Shown: one piece after another, positions 1 to 5,256 of the stretch
Position numbering within the stretch: position 1 is the stretch's first letter
Layout of the letters: each line of letters starts with the position of its first letter
Assembly: GCA_030598425.1 (NCBI GenBank)
Contig: JAUVPY010000164.1
Location: 1 to 6,568, forward strand
Length of the DNA: 6,568 nucleotides
Source: Anaerolineae bacterium
Lineage (GTDB): Bacteria; Chloroflexota; Anaerolineae; 4572-78; NAK82
Direction: 5' to 3'
Notes under the pieces: model-generated
Told to the model about the DNA's origin: nothing
Databases searched by the model: none
Seen by the model: the letters and a program-made list of their open reading frames with translations, nothing else
Made by a program: the position numbers and the translations under genes

Positions 1-24
1 GCGAAGCGGAGGCTCTAAGCGGGT

Positions 25-52
25 TTGTCTCCTCCCTCGTTTTGACTATAAT
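25..52 (+). promoter_or_regulatory. Candidate sigma-70 promoter of the radical SAM gene
   Basis: A perfect -10 box TATAAT lies at 47-52. A 4-of-6 match to the -35 box (TTGTCT, 25-30) sits 16 bases upstream. Transcription would start near 59, giving a leader of about 37 bases before the ATG at 96. The leader holds a weak purine-rich stretch (GGGG, 90-93 region) close to that ATG. Its position supports 96 as the original start of the gene. It is inferred from consensus only. Confidence 0.45.
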
Positions 53-95
53 TGAACCAGAGTAAATTTGTCGTTTTCAGCGTCAAACGGGGTGC

Positions 96-254
96 ATGAA
101 GCTCAAATACCGGTACATAGATCAAGCAAAACGAATATTAGCCCGCGAAGAGGGGGCCGTTCGCAAAGACTGGGGTGGGCGGCTGCCGGTCGCTCTGGTC
201 TACGCCAACACCTACCGGCTGGGAATGAGCAGCCTGGCCATGCACACGGTCTAG
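96..254 (+). pseudogene. Severed N-terminal part of the TIGR03960-type radical SAM protein, ending in an in-frame amber codon
   Basis: From the ATG at 96 a 52-codon frame runs to TAG at 252-254. The same frame continues without a shift into the radical SAM ORF that follows (252 and 279 are both in frame with 96). The translation contains a stretch resembling the family's conserved N-terminus: VALVYANTYRLGMSSLAMHT, then the stop, then RLFYHQPDVVCERAF. Homologues, as I remember them, have a Tyr (sometimes Gln) where the stop stands, so TAC or CAG to TAG would be a single-base change. The normal protein would be about 577 residues, and this part forms the start of its degenerate B12-binding-like domain. 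Without readthrough this peptide would be made alone and be useless. A sequencing error would produce the same picture. Confidence 0.72.
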
Positions 255-278
255 CGCCTCTTCTACCATCAGCCCGAC

Positions 279-1829
279 GTGGTTTGCGAGCGCGCCTTCG
301 CCCCCGTCGAAATCTACCGGTCAGCGCCCTCCGAAGATGAACCTGTTCTATCCATCGAATCGCAACGCCCGCTGGCCGATTTTGCCGTCATCGCCTTCAC
401 CATCTCCTACGAGATGGACTACTTCAATGCGGTCCAGATGCTCCGGCAGGCGGGCATCCCGCCGCTGGCCGAAGACCGGGATGAGACGTGGCCGCTGATT
501 ATCGCTGGAGGCCCGGCGGTCTACACCAACCCGGCGCCCCTGGGCGACATCTTCGACGCCTTCGCCATCGGTGAGGGGGAGATCATCGTCCCGCCCCTGG
601 TCGATGCGCTGTGGGAGGCGGGTCAAGCGCCCCGCGACGAAGGACTGCACGCCCTGGCCGAGGTGCCCGGGATATACGTGCCGGCCCTGGAAAACGGGCC
701 AGTCGGCCGGGTGTGGGTGCGCGATTTAGACGCCGTGCCCGCCACGACCCAGATTTATACTCACGATACCGAGTTTGGGGACCGGGCGTTGATCGAGATT
801 GCACGCGGCTGTGGGCGAGGCTGTCGTTTTTGTATGGCAGGCTACACCTATCGGCCCATGCGCGAGGTGAGCCTGGATACCATCCTGGCCGTGGCCCGTC
901 ACAGTCTGCAACACCGTGACAGGATCGGGTTGGTCAGCGCGGCTGTGAGCGACCACTCCTGGATCGACCAGATTGCGATCGAGCTGCGCAAGCTGGGCGC
1001 CAGGATTGCCATTGCCTCTATGCGGGTGGACCCCATATCTGAACCCCTCATCCGGGCGCTGGCCGAGAGCGGCACCCAAACCCTGACTATTGCGCCCGAG
1101 GCCGGCTCGGCCCGAATGCGTAAAGTCATCAACAAGCCCCAGTCGGACGAGCAACTGCTGTATGCCGTGGATCTGGCGGCCCGCTACAACTTCTCCCAGT
1201 TAAAAATGTATTTCATGATCGGACAGCCAACCGAGACCGAGGCTGACGTAGAAGCCATCGCCGACATGGTGTTGGCGGCCCGCGCCCGTTTCTCGCGCCA
1301 CCTGACTATCAACGCCACGCCCTACGTACCCAAAGCGCACACCGCTTTTCAGTGGGCGGCCATGACGCCGGTTGAGACGCTGGAGGCGCGCGTGAAGTAC
1401 CTGGAACGGCGGTTGCGGCCTGCCAAGGTGGCTGTCCGCTCAGACAGTCCGGCCTGGGCGGCCGTGGAAGGGGTGTTGGCCCGAGGCGACCGGCGGCTGG
1501 GGCGTGTGTTGGCTCGTATGCGGAAGACCACCCTGCGCGAATGGGAGCGCGCGCTGAAAGCGGAGGGGCTATCGCAAGAGGATTACCTGCGCGAGCGGGC
1601 GCCGGACGAACCGCTTCCCTGGTCGGTGGTGGATACCGGCGTGAGCCAGGCTTTCTTCACCTGGGACCTGCGTCGCGCCTTCCGAGACGATCTGACCGAC
1701 GCCTGTCCGCCGGCGGGCTGCCTCAAGTGCAACGCTTGTGACCAGGAATGGGCCTTCCGGGAGGTGGGCGATTTGGGTCCCAACCTGGGCGCCTACGGTG
1801 ACAACTTCATCCCCCTGGTCTCAGGTTAG
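279..1829 (+). CDS. B12-binding-like radical SAM protein of the TIGR03960 family, 5' end cut off by a stop codon
   Basis: This is the intact 516-codon part of a radical SAM enzyme of unknown reaction. The cluster motif CGRGCRFC (residues 178-185 from the GTG at 279) supplies the three cysteines in CX3CX2C spacing that bind the [4Fe-4S] cluster, where SAM is cleaved to a 5'-deoxyadenosyl radical. Before it, GGPAVYTNP (77-85) and GEGE (98-101) are typical of the Rossmann-like B12-binding-type half. After it, APEAGS (272-277) and FMIGQPTET (312-320) are typical of the SAM barrel. A C-terminal cysteine cluster (C476, C481, C484, C487) may bind metal. GTG 279 has no ribosome-binding site and would delete conserved sequence, so the real start is almost certainly ATG 96, on the far side of the amber codon at 252. 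In many bacteria this family is fused to or next to a DUF2344 (TIGR03936) protein, but none is here. Family assignment is firm; whether a functional protein is made is uncertain. Confidence 0.86.
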   Translation: MVCERAFAPVEIYRSAPSEDEPVLSIESQRPLADFAVIAFTISYEMDYFNAVQMLRQAGIPPLAEDRDETWPLIIAGGPAVYTNPAPLGDIFDAFAIGEGEIIVPPLVDALWEAGQAPRDEGLHALAEVPGIYVPALENGPVGRVWVRDLDAVPATTQIYTHDTEFGDRALIEIARGCGRGCRFCMAGYTYRPMREVSLDTILAVARHSLQHRDRIGLVSAAVSDHSWIDQIAIELRKLGARIAIASMRVDPISEPLIRALAESGTQTLTIAPEAGSARMRKVINKPQSDEQLLYAVDLAARYNFSQLKMYFMIGQPTETEADVEAIADMVLAARARFSRHLTINATPYVPKAHTAFQWAAMTPVETLEARVKYLERRLRPAKVAVRSDSPAWAAVEGVLARGDRRLGRVLARMRKTTLREWERALKAEGLSQEDYLRERAPDEPLPWSVVDTGVSQAFFTWDLRRAFRDDLTDACPPAGCLKCNACDQEWAFREVGDLGPNLGAYGDNFIPLVSG

Positions 1830-1851
1830 TCTGAGTTCGGAGTATGGAAAC

Positions 1852-1878
1852 AAAAAACGCCCACCAGTTTGGTGGGCG
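1852..1878 (-). terminator. Intrinsic terminator of the Roadblock gene
   Basis: Bases 1858-1866 pair perfectly with 1870-1878 (9 bp, GC-rich core CCCACC/GGTGGG) around a 3-base loop. On the minus strand the stem is followed at once by six T residues (1857-1852). It lies about 20 bases past the TGA of the Roadblock gene. The plus strand has no T tract after the stem, so it should act mainly on minus-strand transcripts, although the radical SAM gene also ends just before it at 1829. Confidence 0.87.
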
Positions 1879-1899
1879 CTGTCGTTCATAACGAAGCTG

Positions 1900-2268
1900 T
1901 CAGATCAATTCAGCCATGTCTTCAGCGGCGCGCTTCATGTCCAGGAAAATGAGTCCCAGCTTGGCCTCGCTACGCGCCAGAGCGGTGAGCACCGCCTCCT
2001 CGCCAATGGACATAAGGACAACGAAACCGTTGTCGCCCCGGATATAAACCTGGTCGAGGATCCCGCGTCCCAGCTCACTGGCGATACGCTCGCCCAACGA
2101 TAGCATGGCAGCCGACATGGCCGAGACACGATCCTCTTCAACATCTGCCGGCAGCGATGAGGCCATGATCAAGCCATCCACACTGACCACCGCCGATGCT
2201 TCGATGTCGGCAGTGCCAGCCTGCAAGTCCTTCAGACGGGCTATCATTTGCTCTGTGCGGGATGCCAT
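1900..2268 (-). CDS. Roadblock/LC7 domain protein (MglB-like), stand-alone
   Basis: The 122-residue protein consists of essentially one Roadblock/LC7 domain (about residues 8-105), a small alpha/beta fold that dimerises. In bacteria it usually regulates small Ras-like GTPases such as MglA, acting as a GTPase-activating or scaffold partner in the cytoplasm. Visible features are an opening helix (MIARLKDLQ), the strand-turn ASAVVSVDGLIMAS near residues 24-38, a central helix rich in Ala/Ser, and the strand pair QVYIRGDNGFVVLM leading to a final helix. There is no signal peptide or membrane segment. The ATG at 2268 is preceded by AAAGGAG (2281-2287). The gene has its own promoter and terminator, so it is transcribed alone. 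No GTPase gene is adjacent, so the partner must be encoded elsewhere or the protein works without one. The stop is TGA, read here as a true stop because the terminator follows at once. Confidence 0.9.
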   Translation of the reverse strand: MASRTEQMIARLKDLQAGTADIEASAVVSVDGLIMASSLPADVEEDRVSAMSAAMLSLGERIASELGRGILDQVYIRGDNGFVVLMSIGEEAVLTALARSEAKLGLIFLDMKRAAEDMAELI

Positions 2269-2280
2269 CGCGGGGTGTTT

Positions 2281-2287
2281 CTCCTTT
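2281..2287 (-). promoter_or_regulatory. Shine-Dalgarno site of the Roadblock gene
   Basis: The minus strand reads AAAGGAG, a strong match to the 16S rRNA tail. It ends 12 bases before ATG 2268, slightly longer than usual spacing. No competing start codon with better spacing is seen in the frame, so it supports the annotated start. Confidence 0.6.
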
Positions 2288-2366
2288 CGCCCTCGAACTG
2301 GAACCTGGTGGGAGTGAAGCTCACAAGCTCAGGCTGTGGTTTTAGTAGCTTTTGCAAGGTATCACT

Positions 2367-2395
2367 ATGATAGCACAAGTACTGGGGCATGTCAA
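2367..2395 (-). promoter_or_regulatory. Near-consensus sigma-70 promoter of the Roadblock gene
   Basis: On the minus strand a perfect TTGACA (2395-2390) is followed, after exactly 17 bases, by TATCAT (2372-2367, 5 of 6 matches). Transcription would start near 2360, leaving a leader of about 90 bases. It lies just past the original end of the PBP gene (2409), so the Roadblock gene does not depend on PBP transcription. The strength of the match suggests high constitutive expression. No operator-like repeat is obvious around it. Confidence 0.7.
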
Positions 2396-2408
2396 TGTGC
2401 CAAAAGCA

Positions 2409-2510
2409 TTATCCAGTACTACTCGGCACATCGGACTGGCGGGCGAAGTAGGCTTCGACCACCTGGCGGAAGAGCGGCGCCGCCTTTTTGGATCCCTCAC
2501 CCGCATGCTC
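2409..2510 (-). pseudogene. Severed C-terminal tail of the penicillin-binding protein, 33 codons after an in-frame TGA
   Basis: Past the TGA at 2513-2511 the PBP frame stays open for 33 codons to TAA (2411-2409). It reads EHAGEGSKKAAPLFRQ, followed by VVEAYFARQ. This is the usual end of transpeptidase domains: a glutamate and GEGS turn after the AVAVI strand, then AAP and the closing helix. The tail is therefore real coding sequence cut off by one codon. Homologues as I recall them have Val, Ile or Leu at that place, and TTA (Leu) to TGA is one base. Loss of the final helix would probably unsettle the fold. Sequencing error or readthrough are the alternatives. Confidence 0.75.
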
Positions 2511-4577
2511 TCAAATGACCGCGACGGCAACCTGAGGTGCGTCGGCGGGCGCGTATCCAGCGAACCAGGCGTGCGGCTCTTCCTGGCCCGTTTCGGAGGT
2601 GCCGGTCTTGCCGGCCGCTGTGAAGATCGCCCCCTCAAAGGCCTCGCGCGCGGTGCCTCGGCCACTGACCACCCCCTCCAATCCCCTGCGAATTGCGGCC
2701 AGATGTTCCGGGCTGACCGACAGGCGGGCCAGCGCCTCCGGCTGGTTTACCTGCTCGGGGCCGATGGGTTCGACGATGCGGCGCACGAGCTGCGGTCGAT
2801 AGAGCGTACCTCCGTTGCCCACCGCCGCCAACATGTTGGCAATTTGCAGGGGTGCGGCCAGCAAGTAGCTCTGACCGATGGCCAAGTTCACCGAGTCGCC
2901 AGGGAACCAACTCTCCGCCTTTTGAGCCAGCTTCCAGGCCGGGTCGGGCACCAAACCAGCCGTCTCCTCCACGCCAACTATGCTGGTGGCCGTCCCCAGC
3001 CCAAAGGCGCGCGCTGCGTCGGGCAGGAGTTGTGGGTCGGCGTTCTGCAAGGCCAGCCCTACTTCGTAAAACACCACGTCACACGACTGGCTGAGGCCAT
3101 CTTGTAAGCTGATGTGACCGTGTCCTGTCTCCAGCCAACAAGTTTTGACGAACTCGTCACCTAGCCGGTCCCAGGTACCCGTACAGACGTAGGTCGTATC
3201 GGCGGCGAGGCCCAATTCCCCCATACCGGTTGCCATCGTGACAATTTTGAAGACCGACCCGGGCGGATAGGCCCCTTGCGTTCCGCGACCAACAAGGGGG
3301 CGATGCGGGTTGGTGCTCAGGTCAGCCCAAGCCTTTGGATCGATGCCGGTGGCAAACAGGTTTGGATCGAAGCTCGGATAGCTGGCGATGGCCAGCACAA
3401 AGCCGGTGTTAGGATCAAGGACTACGATAGCCCCCGGCCGGTGCCCCAGAATGCGCTCGACGTCAGCCTGAAATTCCTTGTCAATGGTCAAATGAATGCT
3501 GCCGCCAGGCCGGGAGGTGGTTTCAGCCACTAAGGCCACCTCTTCGTTATGCTCGGTCAGGGTTACCAGCCGCCCACCACGCCGTCCAGCCAGATAGGGC
3601 TCACCCCAGCCTTCCACACCAGCGCGTCCTACCAACTCGTCGCCCCGATAACTGCGCGACTGCCAGTCCTCCATCCCATCGAGCGGAATAGTCCCCAGAT
3701 AGCCAATCAGATGAGCGGCCAGATCGCCTGTCTTGTACACCCGGATGGAGCGCTCACGGCGGGTCACGCCGACCAGCGAGGACAGCAAGTCATCGCTGTT
3801 GATGCTCACTTCAGGGCTAACGTCAGCAATGGGGACGAACCAGTCAGGCTGAGAACCCGCGATCTTGTCTTGGATTGCCTCGGGCGCTACGCCAGTGACC
3901 ATACTCAACGATGCAGTGACCGTTGCTTCGTCCTCGATCCAGGCAGGAACCACGCCGACGGTCACCACTTGACCATCCACCGCCAGACCCAGACCACCTT
4001 GATCGTAGATGTTGCCACGGACGGGTGTGCGGTCCAGGAAAACGAGCTTCAAATCTTCGCCAAGCTGGGGCAACACCAACCCAGGCGACCAATCTACTTT
4101 CCAGCCCCCGCTTTCCCAGCGTAAGGGCACGGTGTTTTCGAATTCCAGTGGACCAAATAGCGTGGTCTGCCACTCGCCCCGAAATCCAGCCAGCGCACGC
4201 GGCCCCTCGTGCAGCAAGGAGCGGAGTTCGGTTCGGATGGAGGTCGTCGTCGCTTCGCGCAAGGCGCTTGCATAGCGAGCCCGGAACTGATCGCGGCTCA
4301 TGCTCAGTCGATCTGAGTCACTGAGCAGGTCATACATTCTGTCATAGTCGCCCTTGGTCCAGGCGGACAGAAAAGCCGCCGCCGCCCCGTCTGCGGCAGG
4401 CGGCGGCGTAGCGGTAGGGATAGGCAGGGGAGTCGGCGATGGGGGCACCAGGGCGATAGGGAGCGAAACGTCGACCGGAATCTCGACAGGCAGCCCCAGT
4501 TCCTTCGGCGCACAAGCCGAGGCCAGTGAGGCCAACATCAACTTCAGGAACACTCGACGCGAATAACGACCCTTCAT
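2511..4577 (-). CDS. Class B penicillin-binding protein (peptidoglycan D,D-transpeptidase), MecA-like layout, Tat-type lipoprotein signal
   Basis: This enzyme cross-links peptidoglycan outside the cytoplasmic membrane. Residues 1-22 hold a twin-arginine motif (SRRVFLK, 6-12), a short hydrophobic stretch and a lipobox-like LASAC with Cys22. A Pro/Thr/Ala-rich spacer follows (about 44-60). Residues 63-170 form an NTF2-like MecA N-terminal domain, ending in GGWKVDWSPGLVLP. The dimerisation domain (about 180-350) opens with RTPVRGNIYD. The transpeptidase domain (about 380 to the end) has the nucleophile motif S441-V-F-K444, S498-C-D500 in place of the usual SxN, and K657-T-G659, with HAWFAGYAP behind it. 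S-x-D is known in other class B PBPs. The frame stops at TGA 2511-2513 after 688 residues, 33 codons short of its natural end at 2409. ATG 4577 lies 6 bases after a perfect -10 box, so the mRNA may be leaderless. No shape or elongation gene is beside it. Catalytic residues are complete; only the terminal helix is lost. Confidence 0.9.
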   Translation of the reverse strand: MKGRYSRRVFLKLMLASLASACAPKELGLPVEIPVDVSLPIALVPPSPTPLPIPTATPPPAADGAAAAFLSAWTKGDYDRMYDLLSDSDRLSMSRDQFRARYASALREATTTSIRTELRSLLHEGPRALAGFRGEWQTTLFGPLEFENTVPLRWESGGWKVDWSPGLVLPQLGEDLKLVFLDRTPVRGNIYDQGGLGLAVDGQVVTVGVVPAWIEDEATVTASLSMVTGVAPEAIQDKIAGSQPDWFVPIADVSPEVSINSDDLLSSLVGVTRRERSIRVYKTGDLAAHLIGYLGTIPLDGMEDWQSRSYRGDELVGRAGVEGWGEPYLAGRRGGRLVTLTEHNEEVALVAETTSRPGGSIHLTIDKEFQADVERILGHRPGAIVVLDPNTGFVLAIASYPSFDPNLFATGIDPKAWADLSTNPHRPLVGRGTQGAYPPGSVFKIVTMATGMGELGLAADTTYVCTGTWDRLGDEFVKTCWLETGHGHISLQDGLSQSCDVVFYEVGLALQNADPQLLPDAARAFGLGTATSIVGVEETAGLVPDPAWKLAQKAESWFPGDSVNLAIGQSYLLAAPLQIANMLAAVGNGGTLYRPQLVRRIVEPIGPEQVNQPEALARLSVSPEHLAAIRRGLEGVVSGRGTAREAFEGAIFTAAGKTGTSETGQEEPHAWFAGYAPADAPQVAVAVI

Positions 4578-4583
4578 AGCCCA

Positions 4584-4611
4584 ATTATACTACCAGCCCA
4601 GGCTTTAGCAA
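4584..4611 (-). promoter_or_regulatory. Promoter of the PBP gene, placed for a leaderless mRNA
   Basis: The minus strand has a perfect TATAAT (4589-4584) and a 4-of-6 -35 match, TTGCTA (4611-4606), 16 bases upstream. Only six bases separate the -10 box from the ATG at 4577, so transcription should begin at or next to the start codon. There is no Shine-Dalgarno sequence in those six bases. This start also fits the Tat signal peptide, so a wrong start is unlikely. Confidence 0.55.
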
Positions 4612-4622
4612 AATGGTCCCGA

Positions 4623-4636
4623 TACTACACTTAGTA
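4623..4636. repeat. Short inverted repeat upstream of the PBP promoter
   Basis: TACTA and TAGTA pair around a 4-base centre (CACT), 12 bases upstream of the PBP -35 box. It could be a small operator or chance; only five base pairs support it. Confidence 0.22.
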
Positions 4637-4703
4637 GCCTCAGGGCTGATGTGTCCTAGATATAGTGGCAGATGAAGCTGGAATAGAGAAACCGAGGAGC
4701 GCA

Positions 4704-4751
4704 GCATCCCTGGATGCGAAGCGGGTCTTGCAAATACCGTTCGCATCCCGG
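4704..4751. repeat. Three-arm inverted repeat able to form alternative hairpins
   Basis: The hexamer GCATCC occurs at 4704-4709 and again at 4743-4748, and its complement GGATGC lies between them at 4712-4717. The middle arm can fold back on the first (a tight stem-loop) or pair with the third as a 9-bp perfect stem, 4712-4720 with 4740-4748. Two more pairs follow across one mismatch (4709-4710 with 4750-4751), around a 19-base loop. The two folds exclude each other, as in attenuators and riboswitches. It lies in the divergent spacer, upstream of both predicted promoters, so it is not in either predicted transcript. A run of T after the stem is missing. I recognise no known RNA family. Confidence 0.4.
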
Positions 4752-4804
4752 AATGATCACTCTGCGACTAGGGGATAGCCCTGGAGGGCACGACTCCTCA
4801 CACT

Positions 4805-4833
4805 TTCCGAGGTGTAATGATGTGTGCTATAAT
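4805..4833 (+). promoter_or_regulatory. Extended -10 promoter of the 77-codon gene
   Basis: TGCTATAAT (4825-4833) is a perfect extended -10 element. The -35 (TTCCGA, 4805-4810, 17 bases upstream) is weak, as is usual with an extended -10. The start would be near 4840, with a leader of about 42 bases before ATG 4882. The leader shows only a poor ribosome-binding site (GGTTGAG, about 4870). Confidence 0.5.
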
Positions 4834-4881
4834 GCCTGTACAAGAAAAGCCCCATTGAGTAGCAGCCCAGGTTGAGCAACT

Positions 4882-5115
4882 ATGAGCCAGATTACGCCTC
4901 CACCCCATATCGTCTGGAGCACAGATAGCGTAGATCATTCCGACCCATTCCAGCGCAAGTGGTATATCCGCCAGGTACTGACGCATGGACGGGCAGAGGA
5001 TATCAGTGCTTTGGCCTTGGATGAGGTTGCGTCCCTATTGGACGACCTGAATCTGTCGCCCCATCTTAAAGACCTGTGGAGACGTTTTTTGGAGTCCCGC
5101 GATGCTAGGCCCTGA
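4882..5115 (+). CDS. Small hypothetical protein, likely the partner of a lost nucleotidyltransferase (AbiEii-like) gene
   Basis: The 77-residue protein is acidic to neutral, soluble and without a signal peptide. Its core DPFQRKWYIRQVLTHGRAED (residues 21-40), followed by an ALALDEVASLLDDL helix (about 43-56) and NLSPHLKDLWRRFLE, resembles small helical proteins I have seen encoded just before nucleotidyltransferase-fold (AbiEii/AbiGii-type) genes in Chloroflexota and cyanobacteria. There they would be expected to act as the antitoxin or accessory half. That link is from memory and is not proven here. The coding signal is good: the frame is preceded by an extended -10 promoter and uses GC-rich codons like its neighbours. 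The end overlaps an ATG at 5102 in another frame, the usual overlap of a two-gene unit, but the second gene has collapsed. If the partner was the toxin, this protein no longer has a local target. Confidence 0.7.
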   Translation: MSQITPPPHIVWSTDSVDHSDPFQRKWYIRQVLTHGRAEDISALALDEVASLLDDLNLSPHLKDLWRRFLESRDARP

Positions 5116-5246
5116 ACCGGGCCAGGGATCTCCCCGACGAGTTAGAGCGCTGGCCGGTCAAGATGTTGTTGCCGTTTGACCCTGTACACTTAAAACAAGA
5201 ATTCCAGGGCCTGGCGTTGGAAATAATGTCCAGAATAGTAGATTAG
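5102..5246 (+). pseudogene. Remnant of a deleted downstream partner gene, possibly nucleotidyltransferase AbiEii-like
   Basis: An ATG at 5102 overlaps the end of the 77-codon gene and starts MLGPE, a plausible toxin N-terminus, but that frame ends after about 25 codons. In a different frame (from 5109 to TAG 5244-5246) the bases encode RARDLPDELERWPVKMLL, then PFDPVHLKQEFQGLALEIM. This looks like a conserved protein tail: a WP turn, a Pro-Phe-Asp-Pro step and a final amphipathic helix. I read this as the first codons of a partner gene joined, out of frame, to its last 40 or so codons by an internal deletion. The similarity of the tail to AbiEii-type nucleotidyltransferases is a recollection, not a search result. 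The region might instead be a very small gene of its own starting at CTG or ATG 5163. Confidence 0.45.
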
Positions 5247-5256
5247 ATGGCTAGGG

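Noticed and set aside
1..40. Last codons of an upstream plus-strand gene (frame ending TAA 16-18) and a GGAGG/CCTCC terminator-like repeat (8-12 with 31-35)
   Set aside because: Six codons cannot be identified, and the repeat has an 18-base loop and overlaps the predicted -35 box.
1738..2103. Plus-strand frame of 121 codons crossing the terminator and the Roadblock gene
   Set aside because: It is antisense to a well-supported gene, crosses the terminator, and its translation looks like no protein.
2511..2513. Selenocysteine or Trp/Gly recoding at the TGA of the PBP
   Set aside because: No Sec, Trp or Gly is expected at this hydrophobic strand position, no recoding structure is evident, and TGA is a true stop in the next gene.
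2352..3107. Plus-strand frame of 251 codons opposite the PBP
   Set aside because: It is a mirror of the high-GC PBP gene. Its composition is not protein-like, and the opposite strand has clear catalytic motifs.
4701..4760. Possible tRNA: an anticodon-loop-like CTTGCAA (4727-4733) and a T-loop-like TTCGCAT (4740-4746)
   Set aside because: The stems around both loops do not pair, the two arms are too close, and no acceptor stem or CCA is found.
5111..5127. CCCTG/CAGGG inverted repeat as a terminator of the 77-codon gene
   Set aside because: The stem is short, the loop is large and there is no T tract on either strand. It overlaps the remnant coding sequence.
5175..5214. CCAG/CTGG hairpin followed by a T-rich stretch as minus-strand terminator of the lipoprotein gene
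   Set aside because: Only four base pairs, and the T-rich part is displaced and broken by other bases. It is too weak to call.
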